Positions 11,904-22,129 of a stretch of DNA of 64,000 nt are shown here, one piece after another (the first letter of the stretch is position 1; each line of letters begins with the position of its first letter). Source of the stretch: Diphasiastrum complanatum (taxonomy: Eukaryota > Streptophyta > Lycopodiopsida > Lycopodiales > Lycopodiaceae); the NCBI GenBank assembly GCA_029204225.1, contig CM055095.1, positions 68,506,361-68,570,360 on the forward strand. The letters are read 5' to 3'. Under the pieces are notes generated by a model, which saw only the letters and a program-made list of their open reading frames with translations, was not told the DNA's origin and did no database searches. Both the position numbers and the translations under genes were made by a program.

Positions 11904-14900
11904 CAAAGCTTCTGTAATTTGTGGCAATGTCGAATCAACCCAATCATGTCAACGCTCCTTATTGTGGCATAACTAAGATCCAGATGTGTAAGATTTGAGC
12001 AAAGTGGATATAACATAGCAATATATAAAGGCTCCACATCCCAGAAGCCAGACAAACTCTGAAGTCCTTTGCAGTTTACAAGAGCAGCAGATAACTCTCC
12101 CAGCTGTGACCATCGCAAATTTTGATTGAAAGAACCAGTGCCAAGAGAAGTCAACTTGGGAGCTCTGACCAAAAGCCGCTGTAGCTGCTCCAGTGATATC
12201 TTCTTGTTCAGTCCTAAGTTCTTAAGAGAGGTGCATCTTGCCACTAAATTTTCCAGAACATCAAAATCAACATCACTATCCAAGCACGCAAAATTCAATG
12301 TAACCAATGAGGTGCAACATTCTTGAAAGGAATTCAGCCAGTGCCCCCCTCGATCTTCAACTTCGCTTTCCTGCAGATGCAACTCTTCCAAATTGCTGAA
12401 AATAGGAAACAGATATGAGACATATCAGACTAAATGGGGTGTAAGAGGCAGTCAAAAAAATACGCTTAGCACCCAAAATACAACAAAGAAATGTATTAAA
12501 TAAGACAGCATTTTTTTTCCCTTTTAAAACCAAGAGCAATAAAAAATATGCTTTATTCCTATCTAAATGACGATAAATAAGCCACATGTACACAAGTTTC
12601 CCCATGAACTTGATAAATCTGGCCTATTTGCAGCATGATTCATAGCTATGGCTCATGGTCGACTGTGTTCGCAGCCTGAGAGCAACCTGAGAGCCTGATA
12701 ACCAGCCTTGCTGTCGTTCCTGATTTAATAAGTTTCACACCCTCACTACGTTTGAAGTAAGAGCATACCCTTCATTGCACTTTTGCAAATGACATGCAGT
12801 TTTTTATGATTTCCATGAGCCACAACTCTGATTGGAGTTCAAACATTTTTTCCTCCTTACCATGTATTCCAGACTCCAGCATTATCTCTAAAATTATGAA
12901 TATTGCTGAAATGATGTGCAACTTTCACAGCTGTATAGTCCAAATGAAAACTTCACATCACATGCATAAAGACCTTTCATAGGTGTAGACTCTAGTAATA
13001 TAAATGTCCAGAATCTATCACTTTTCCAGAAGCGAAGGAGAGATGATAATATGATATGAAGGCTAGCTGAAGCAAAAATGTCAATTGAACAAAATCCTAA
13101 CCTCCTTTCTAAATTAGAGAGAAAAATAAAATTATAGACAATTCCACACTTTAAAGTTTGGATGTATTTGAAGGGTAAAAAGTAACAACTTTTTATACTA
13201 CAAAGAAGCGTATGAGAAAATAGAGTGTTTTCACTAGAAAATATGTCGAAATTTGTGCCAGCCAGTACATATGCTCATCTACAATCAGTCAACACCAGAG
13301 CATATCACCACAAATAGAAGTCAGTGTTGTAGATGTGAAGTGATTACAGAACAAATATACCAAGTTAAGTTTCAGACACCCAAACATAACAAGTAGACTA
13401 TAACAGAGACATGAAATACAATCTCTGGTTTTATAGACTCTACCTAAGAACTCGAATATGTAGTAATACCAAAAAGATGACTGCGACACAGAAGGGACTT
13501 TTAAAAGAAGGCTTCTTTTAGCGCATGCATCCAGAACATTAAGTATTTTACTATCCTCCATTAGTAAAATTTACTGTTAATCACTAAATAGAAACTCCTG
13601 CACCTCTGTATAGGGGATTCCATCAGCCACCAACTCACTGCTCCTGACATCAATCCTCATTGGTCATGGAGCATTACTAAATGTAATATCATCAAACAGT
13701 TGGTTCCTACAAGTTCGTATTTCTGCACCTTGCCAGTGACAGTCCACTACACTCCAGATGTTTCAAAATCTTAGGCCTCATTTTTAACAGCAAAAATTGA
13801 TAAGTGTACATGCAGCGAAAATATCTACTTGATAGCAGTGGCTGTCTATAGCTTGCATCATAAAGAACACAAACCAAAATGCAATAGCCCCGGGGGACAA
13901 GCCAACTAGTTATCTAAGGTAACTTCTTGACGTTCTATACTGGAAATAGGAAAATCGAGAGAAACGCCTTTCTTATTAGCAGTTCGAAAGACAAGCATGC
14001 CAAGGAAGCGAGTAGTCATACCATATGGAAACAGACACTGAGCACTCAATAACAGGTCCAAGTCTTTCAAAGGTAATACATGCCTGCTAACAAATATCGA
14101 AAAACAGTTTCCCTGATAAGCAGTCTAAGTCTCAAAAGTCAAATCAATCTGGCAAAAGCAACTCGTCACCCTTCCCAAACACTGAACTCATATGACTAAT
14201 ATGCAAGCCGAACACTTGAACCAAAGATCAGCGCTCTAGAGTCAATAACACGAAACATAAATAACAAGAACTTGATCAAAATGCCTCTCTGATTAATTTC
14301 CATGAAGATATATTCTCTCAAATCAGAGCGAAGTCGCATTTGTTAACAAGGCCTCTACAAGCAAACTTCAGAACAGCCTAAATTGAAGTGAAACAATCTA
14401 GATTATCAGATATTTTAACTCACATTCTCAACTAGTCGCAATGCTCTTAGATCTAAACTTGAGTATGAAAGCAGATCTTCATCCCTGAAATAGCCGAGTT
14501 GGATAAGAGCGGTTGCAGGGGCCCATTTGCTGAAGAAAATAAATACATAGGAGCCTCGTGCTCCAATCTTGGCTTGGCTTACAAGTGGATGTACAGTGTA
14601 AACATTGTGCATATCAAAGCTAGTGCTATTGAATAGTGTCACAAAAACAAAAAGCTTGTTACCTGCACCGGCTAGTGAGAGCAGCGAGGCCATCAGTACT
14701 AAAACCATCACAACTGGTCATTACAAGAGATCGAAAATTGGGAAAAGAGTGTGCCAAAAGTTGGAGACTCTCATCCGAAGCTGTCATCCGCTTAATGCGA
14801 AGCTCTTCAAACCCCGGGTATGCGGCGGCGATGGCCGTGACCCAGGGATGTAAGTGTGCTCCCCAGTCCGGCGGAACAAGGTTGAAGTCAGCAAACCGCG

Positions 14901-15291
14901 GCTTCCCTTTCAAAGTGAGGGCCTTCATCTTTGGAAACCTGCGAATAAGGATCTCTGGAGAGGCTGCATAGCAGTTCCCTATGAACACATGCCGCCTGCT
15001 CCATCCCTCTGTCTTGTACCACGCCTTGCACACCAAAGAAACGGCATTTCTGTTCTTAGGTTCTGTTACAAATGCAAGAACGTGTTCCAGCGCCTCATCT
15101 GGAAACGCAGTACGGAGCTCTCGGTCCCTTTCTTTTGAGTAGAGCTTGTGAAGAATCCGTACTTCATCTCTTGAGTCGAATCCTGAACCCAAGCTCGCGC
15201 TTGAGCCGTCCAGTTTCCTAGCAATCTTCGCTTGCCCTGCAGCACTGCAGTCTTCTTCTTCTTCTTCTTCTTCTTCTGCTGTATCACCCAT
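10931..15291 (-). CDS. TIR1/AFB auxin receptor F-box protein, AFB4/5 clade, three exons
   Basis: Exons on the minus strand are 15291-14663, 12395-11903 and 11677-10931. They join in frame to 622 codons, close to the length of Arabidopsis AFB5. All junctions are GT-AG (14662 donor, 12397-12396 acceptor, 11902 donor, 11679-11678 acceptor). The product is an SCF substrate receptor that binds auxin and degrades Aux/IAA repressors in the nucleus. Residues 1-60 are an acidic extension with a run of 8 Glu. The F-box is at about 63-103, followed by leucine-rich repeats. Conserved blocks include [70 protein letters not shown] and [13 protein letters not shown]. Arg132 stands where TIR1 has His78, and the C-terminus ([21 protein letters not shown]) is of AFB4/5 type. 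The chosen ATG has +4 G. An in-frame ATG at 15318 would add nine residues, and a stop lies upstream of that. Confidence 0.95.
11852..11901. repeat. (GA)n microsatellite in AFB intron 2, at the splice donor
   Basis: Fifty bases of GA on the plus strand, CT on the transcribed sense strand. The tract begins immediately after the last exon-2 codon, so intron 2 starts GTCTCTCT. Confidence 0.95.
12396..14662 (-). other. AFB intron 1 (2267 bp)
   Basis: A large first intron between the F-box exon and the first LRR exon. Donor CAG|GTAACA and acceptor TTTTCAG. I find no transposon protein or repeat inside it. Frames of 60-100 codons here show no family signature. Confidence 0.8.
15251..15277. repeat. 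(TTC)n run encoding the N-terminal poly-Glu tract
   Basis: Triplet repeat within AFB exon 1. On the coding strand it reads as GAA/GAG codons for eight consecutive Glu, so slippage would change Glu number without shifting the frame. Confidence 0.9.
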
Positions 15292-15899
15292 GCGTATTGC
15301 AGCTTCACATCTTATCATCAAGCAAGCAAGCACTTCAGAGCAAGAGAAGCCTAGTATCTAGAATGATGGCCTGCCTGTCTATTGGAGATCTCTGGAGATG
15401 TCCTTGGTTCCACGAGGCTAAGTAAGTAATAAAAGACTTAGCAAGTACAGAAAAAGCTGGGCAGCAACCGCTTTCTTTACGCTAAAGAACTGATCGCTGA
15501 TGGGATGCACCTGCGATGCTGCCTACAGGGTATGTGCAGAGCCTCAAATCTAGTCGATCCACCATCATTTGAAGCTCTCCTAGATCTTCAGATTCATATG
15601 ACAAAAACCGCCAACAGATACGAGAAACGGCTCTAAAACCTTGCAAAAGGCTGCCGTCTTTGCTCAAACCGTTGCAGCAAAAGCAGATCCTCACGATTTG
15701 AGACCTAGAGCTCTGAGATCATGTCAAACACAGCGAGAAAAGTAAGGATCGGCGCAGAAAAGAGAAACTAAAAAGCAGCGACAGCAGCAGCAGCAGCAAA
15801 AGAGAAATGGAGTAGGTAGCGAAGCAGGACGATGATAGATGGAGGGAGGAAGAGGTGGTCACCTGGTCATGTGCCTGCTAAAACTAAAATGTGTTGGCA

Positions 15900-15913
15900 G
15901 ACAACGTTGTCGG
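15900..15913. promoter_or_regulatory. palindromic TGTC element upstream of AFB (candidate auxin-response site)
   Basis: GACAACGTTGTC at 15900-15911 is a perfect 12-base palindrome holding two TGTC cores on opposite strands. It continues as TGTCGG (15908-15913), a high-affinity ARF half-site. A further TGTCTC lies on the minus strand at 16038-16043. They are about 610 and 750 bases upstream of the ATG. TGTC words are short and common, so function is a guess. Confidence 0.3.
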
Positions 15914-18448
15914 TACGACCTGACGTTTTTATTGGCACAGGGTCACCCGTTTGACTCGTCGTAAAGGGCCACACCCCACCCACAGCTGCACCAAAATATG
16001 TATGTATTCTCTGCTCATCTAACCTTACTTATTATTAGAGACACTTTTCATGCCACTCTCTCCCCGTTTAAATTTTAGGAGTTACATCAACAACATGTGA
16101 CTTCCTTAAAACCCCCCCTCACTCCCTTCTTGGGGTGATAGGGGGGATGACCCACCCCCACCCCTCACTCCCCTTCTTCAGGTGAAAGGGATTGTAACAA
16201 AAAATGCAAACTAACTCTCGGAGAGCATGGACGCTGGTTCTATCTCCGACCTATCGCTCGTTGTGATTAATGTGACACGTGACAAAAGAAGAGAGTGGGT
16301 GCCTACATGGTTTTAATGTTGCAAGCTTTGTTTGAAACTTGCTCCTTTTACGAAACTTGGGTAGCAAGTCAATTCTTTTGTTTAACGGGTTCGAGCATGG
16401 CAAAGGTTCATTGCAATAGACACTTCTCCTGTTTCGCATGTTGATGTCAATATCGCCTCGAAAGAGTACTTAAATTTAAGTAGAGTTTTAATAAGAAAGG
16501 CAAATTCTCAAAATTGTCTAAAATTATAAAACCTTTTGTATAGGTAAAGAAATTATGAGGTGTGTAGAAAGGAGGGCAAACAAGACAATTGCAACATGCA
16601 TGCAACCTCTTTCACTAGGTCGCACAATTCTTCGTTGAAGACTTTTGTAATGGAAACAGGTGTCCGAAGAACTAATCATAATAACTTTTGATAATCAAAC
16701 AAGTTGTGGGCATCAAATTAGTGCAAGCAACTATGTATACAAACTACAATACCAGAATCGTACTTTGGAAATACAAAGAGAGGCACCTATTAATGTGCAG
16801 GTACATGAGTTCACTTCTTGTTGTTTCATGCAATATGAACTAGCACATGGGATATTCCTTGCAATATTATGATTTGATGGTTTGATTGTAGATGTTGGAG
16901 ATCGACAGTTGGATATGTTAGCAAATCAACTTCTCATTATTAATAAACATACTATATATCCAATAGTGCGAAGGGCAAACACATGACGAAAGAGAATCGA
17001 TTTTAAAGACAAATTGTGTTCAAAGTGAAAGGAAAAACACGTACGACAACAAACTCAAAGATGTTCAAATGAAAGAAGACAAGTTTGTATTTTTGTAAAG
17101 TAATCAACATACAAAATTTCCAGCGACATTATGTACTTTGAAGATGAGGCATTATAAAGTGGTGAAAATTTTGGACAGTGGATTCCTACAATTGTTTGAC
17201 CTTCAAGTCAATTTGTTACCTATCAAAGGTGAACAAATCTACAGTAAAGAAGCATTAATAGTAATCTTTTTGGTGGAATTTTACTATTTATATAGTAGCC
17301 CATTTGATTTTTTAAATTTCATTCTATTCATATATATATATAGCATAGTTGAACTATGTTGATGTGTCAGTCCATTAAAAATAAAGATTAATTTTGTGAC
17401 TTTTGTGATTTCTAAGTTTATTACATCTTGTTCAAATTTAGTTATGACATTCTTATTTACTTGACCTATATCACATTTCTCTCTTTTTGCACGATATACA
17501 TAGCTATTTTATTGTTCAATAATTCAGGGCATGGTAGTATTTTTATTTATTTGAAAATTTGAGTAGAAACACATTGTAAGATATTTTGTGAATTTTGTGA
17601 GAGGTTTTTAGTCTCAAATATTGCATTCATAAACATCTTATGAGATTCATTTGCATACTTCTCTTTCATTGCTATCACATTTTGGCGAATTCTTATAATG
17701 AATTTTGCAACACACACCTTGTATGCATATATTATTTTTGAATTTTGTGGTATTTTTGTTAGATCACATTTGAAATCATTATAATAACTCTTTTGCCATT
17801 AAAAAAGAACAATTCATCTATTCTATTTACAATATTTCCAATAGAAAGAAGAATCGCATTCATCACAATATTTGATTTTTGATGAGCGACAATTATACAA
17901 TACCCTATATCTTCTTCTTCTTCTTAGCTTGTACATACCAACTTTTGTAATACTTTATGATATCGCATTATTTTTTGACTTTATTGTCTTATCTCATTTT
18001 TGGAGCTCATATTGTTTTTATAGGACCATTATCACATTCTAGAAGGCAAATATTTAAGTAATTTTTTTCTCATGACACTTGGTGCATTAATATTGAGATG
18101 TCACTTATGATATTATTATACTTAAATCTTGATTTTATTACCCATCCTATTATTTATTTTTATTTACTTATTTGTTTTATTACTTTTTTTTTATAATACT
18201 GTCATTTGCCTCGAGTTCTAAGCCATATATATACGCTTGGAGACTACATTATTAAATTTGTTCATCATGACATATAATCATCCAATATCATATCCATCTC
18301 CAATAGCAATCACCTATGTCTTTTAGACGAAACAACTCATTAGACAAGTATGATATAGTACTAAAAACCATTCACACTCACAATCTATCAAGTTAATTTT
18401 CAATTTTAAATTTTCCTTACCTCGAGTTGCGGGTTTCTTTCGCTCCTA
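15914..18448. other. AFB upstream region and AT-rich spacer, no gene seen
   Basis: Near 15780-15800 is a short CAG/CTG run in the presumed 5' UTR. At 16110-16185 a C-rich stretch (CCCCTCACTCCC followed by TTCTT) is repeated twice. From 16500 to 18440 the DNA is AT-rich with stops in every frame. Confidence 0.5.
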
Positions 18449-19297
18449 ACAGAATTTCATAACATATTTAGGCTTATTGCAAACAAAGCAAAGATGTGTC
18501 TTCTTAGTCTTTTTCTAGGACATCTGTTTTTATTGCTTACCTTTTGATGTCATTTGATCAAGTTCGTCAAAATATTTTCACAAACTCATTTCTTTCCTTT
18601 CTTTGGTCTGGGCACTAATGGATTAGCTTGAAATTGCTTCTTGGATGCCACGTCTGTGGAATCATAAGCTTTCATGATCTGTACGCAATCATCAAAAATC
18701 TGAGGCACATTTCACTTTTGTTCGTTTTGATACTCCGCTAGCAAATCTAGGATGAACTCCCAGAGAGCTAGTTTTGAATTGAATGATGGAAATTGTTTTA
18801 TAAATGCATACTCTGGGAGATAAGACTCCAAACTCTTCGTCCCCATTTTGTAATTAATGAATTTATGATAGTAATCTGAATCCTCCACAACCACAAACGA
18901 TTTTCTAAAAAATTTCATGAATTCTTCTCGCATAGTGGCTCTGGCTACAAATCACGCCACCACGACAAAGTCTTACTATGAAAAAACAAAACCACACTCT
19001 CAATTAATTTCTCTTCGAGAATTTCATGTGGACTAAAGTAAATGCTCCACCTAGTCGACCAATCATCTACCACCTCAAGCTTTTTCTTTTTTTTTCTCCC
19101 CCAAATATGGTTCAGGTTGAAATTTCAGATTCAAGGGAGATAAGATCTTCACTTGATTTAATAAAACTTCCATTTATTGATCTCGCAAATTGTTTCGATT
19201 GTTCATTTCGTTAAGTGTCGAACTCAACTGTTGGCAAATCTGCAAATAGGTCGGCATAGAAATCATTTCCTCGAGACTTGTGTTATCCTCGGCCATT
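18449..19297 (-). pseudogene. retrotransposon gag relic with degenerate zinc knuckle
   Basis: On the minus strand an ATG at 19297 opens MAEDNTSLEEMISMP. After frameshifts come the gag landmarks ILEEKLIESVVLFFHSKTLS and WWRDL. A 73-codon frame (18933-18712) follows with EEFMKFFRKSF, FINYKMGTKSLESYLPEYA and a helical end. Further on is CFVCNKPKYVMKFC (18490-18449), a CX2CX4HX4C knuckle in which His is Tyr. At least three stops and two frameshifts separate the parts. The layout is that of the gag of a plant LTR element (PF03732-like), probably Ty3/gypsy. No pol sequence follows, so the element is truncated. It lies 0.46 kb from the left end of the CACTA transposon. Confidence 0.7.
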
Positions 19298-19789
19298 ATC
19301 TAAAATAAAAGATTGCTTCAACTATGATAGAGCATGGAAGCCATTCTACAATAGCTTGGCTTGTTTTCGACCTACAAAGCACTTTACAAAAGTAAACATT
19401 CAAGCATGAAGCATAAACATTCACCTCACAACTCTCTCTCTTTCTCTCTCTCTCAAAGCATTCACAAGACACAAATGGGAGAGAACTCAACTCTAATATT
19501 GATCAAATGAAAGTTGTGAACATAAAATACAAAGTATTTTACATGTATACATTTGGGTCCAAAAGAGTTGAAGTGGCATTTGTTTATTGGATCATTTCTA
19601 AAACTTGAGAGTTTAAGTTAACTTGCTTTTATTTATTTTGCAAATAACTTGACTTTACAATGCTTTTGTAATTCCTACTTGGAGCCACGTCACATAGATT
19701 CCCAGCCTATTGGAAGGAGCTGGGAGGTATTCACTTCAAGATTGTCATTAGGTGATATCACTACAACACTCGCTGCGATTTGCGACTTG

Positions 19790-20230
19790 TTTTGTGACGT
19801 GAATCGCAAGTTTAATTTTTTTTAATTCATCGCAGACGTCCGAAAAACACGTCGCTATAAGGTCGTCGAAATCCGACGACTTTAAAACGCGTCGCAATCC
19901 GACAGGCACAGCCTGTCGAATTCCGAAACCCAAAATGTCGATGACTGAAAGACATTTCGACGTGGACGTCACAATGCAACGTCTGACGTGGACGTCGCAA
20001 TGCAACGTCCAAAGACGTCGCATTGCGATGTCCCAAAATCCTGTCTGATTCCGATGTCTGTAAATACAAAAATGATACAAAAATTTGCTCGACGGATGTC
20101 CGACGTATACTTGGATGTCGGATTCCGACGTCCCAGATAGACGTCGGAATCCGACATCTGTTAACAGAATGATCAAAAAAAAGGTCTATCCGACGCATTT
20201 GGACGTCGGATTCCGACGTCCTAGATTAGG
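19790..20230. repeat. left subterminal repeats of the CACTA element
   Basis: Many copies of GACGTC-centred words such as TCCGACGTC, GGATGTCGGA and CGTCGCAATGCAACGTC occur in both orientations. The one at 20201-20221 is a perfect palindrome (GGACGTCGGA, T, TCCGACGTCC). In En/Spm such arrays are binding sites of the element's own DNA-binding protein. They stand out as CG-rich in AT-rich surroundings. Confidence 0.8.
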
Positions 20231-20685
20231 TTAAAAAAAATGCATAAAAAATAGCGCGCGCATTTTTATCGGGCTGTTCTTGGAGTTGAGTTCTTGGAGA
20301 AGCAATGTTCGTGAATAGTTTTTAAAACAATATTTTTGGGTTGCATTCAACATTTGGATCATACAACAAACTAAGCATGAGGTACTTTTCATTCTTAAAT
20401 TACTTTTCATTTTATATTTTATTGTATTACTTCATGTCCATTATGAATGACAATACTTTATTGCATTGCTTTGTGCACATCATAAATTTCATTTAGATTT
20501 CTATATATGATATTGATTGTTGTTTTGAAAAAAGAACATTGCACATATAAAAGCAATGGCAATATAGCACGATCATTTGCAATAATAATATTTTCATAAT
20601 ATGAATCAATGTATTACAAAATTGGTGCTTTAATGTCGCATGAGTCTTTCTAGATCTAACATCAACTAGAATTTATAAACCTAAT

Positions 20686-21679
20686 CTACTCGTCGTCGTC
20701 GTGACGTCCAGTCTGCATGAACACAAACAAACAAACTTCATTAATATTTAATACTTGATCGTATTAAATTAAATAAAATTGACGTCAGAATACAAACCAC
20801 ATTAGCATGAATACAAAAACTAGTACTTACATTTGGAGGATGACCCTCGCTCTTTAGTTTGTTGACTAATGCGTCATACGATTCCCTGTAGGCAAATTCG
20901 TATTCCTCCTTAGTTGGCAAATGTCCATAGTCCGCCAACTATCCATGCATTCAATTTAAGTTGAAATTAAGTTAGGGCTACGTTGAAGCAGCTAGTCATA
21001 ATGCATATTAAAAATAAAAGCATATGAAATCAAAGATAAACTATAAGAGCAGTGTAAGTTCACTTACCATGCTTGCTTGCAATCCCGCCTTTTCGCTCGA
21101 GCCTAACCTAGGATTGCCTATCCCATGCATCCTAGCGGCCACAACATCTTTCTGAATCTTGTATTTATCTAGTGTTCGTTCATCTGCTTTTACACGGTTC
21201 CAATCATTTCTTGAACACCAGGAGGGCTTGGATTGCCCGTCCCTATAAGCTCGTCGTGCCATATCACGACGATGTGTAATCCATAAGCCCATATGCTTAC
21301 GAATTTCCTTCTCCTCGAATTTCTCTTCTTGTTGGAATTCGTCACGAAGGGTACCAATAACCTGTCGTTTATCGGCGGCAGGTTGTTTGGACCATTTACT
21401 AAATAATTTGTCGTCAAAATGGCGTTGGCATAAAGAATAGAGTCGGTCCAAAACCACCCTCCCTTTTCTATTGGCAATTATATTACCTTGAGGATCCACG
21501 TCATAATAAGAATTTGTGGATGACACTTTGGTGGGGGCGGGAGCCGCGGCCGCTTGTGAGGGACCACCCTCATCTCGGCTAAGCATACTTTGCAGTTGTG
21601 TTTTTTGCTTAGAAGTTAATGATTCATATAAATTTTTAACATAGTCTTCCAAGCTTTCACCACTGCCTGACCACGACAT
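20686..21679 (-). CDS. TnpA-like CACTA protein (Transposase_24 type), intact
   Basis: Three exons on the minus strand, 21679-21068, 20938-20831 and 20712-20686, have lengths divisible by three and join to a 248-residue protein. Both introns are GT-AG and both donors are GTAAGT. It starts MSWSGSGESLEDYVKNLYES, has an Ala/Pro linker, then the family core: YYDVDPQGNI, LYSLCQRHFDDKLFSKW, EFQQEEKFEEKEIRKHMG, and WNRVKADERTLDKYKIQK. Exon 2 is GHLPTKEEYEFAYRESYDAL and the tail is acidic (HDDDE). Relatives are the second protein of plant CACTA elements, thought to bind subterminal repeats. It is transcribed away from the Tnp2 gene from a region near 21.7-22.0 kb. No stop or frameshift is visible, unlike the partner gene. 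Confidence 0.85.
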
Positions 21680-22129
21680 GATTACTACATTGATAAACAT
21701 ACAATACATTACAATTGGCCCTAATATATTGAAATAAAGTAGAAAAAAAAATCGATTACAGAACTTTAATGCATATTGGAGTGAGAGTTTCATACCTGTG
21801 TTAACAAAAGAAGAGAGATATGCATGTAGAGCCTGCACCAAGATGCAAAAGAATCATATAAGCGACAATGTATAAGAATAGTACTGTCTAAAAATCAAAA
21901 CATTAGAATCATACAATAATTTTATGTTATTTGTGTTTTGTACTTGTGCATATATGCAGTTTATCACAACGAGATGAATTACATTCAGATCAGTCTAGCG
22001 ATGAAGACACTACTCAAGTTAACAGGGTAAGTAATAAACATGCATGTTTTCTTATTCATAAAAACTTTGTTATTATAAGTTAAAATATTGTGCTAAAGTG
22101 ACATGTACTTGATTTTTGTTTCTCGTAGA

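Noticed and set aside
12126..12605. Plus-strand and minus-strand frames overlapping AFB exon 2 and intron 1.
   Set aside because: They are shadows of the receptor exon or intronic frames without domain signals.
15292..15333. A longer AFB N-terminus starting at 15333.
   Set aside because: That codon is GTG. The first ATG after the in-frame stop is at 15318 and the next at 15291.
15482..15694. A 70-codon upstream ORF in the AFB 5' region.
   Set aside because: It starts with GTG rather than ATG and shows no conserved motif.
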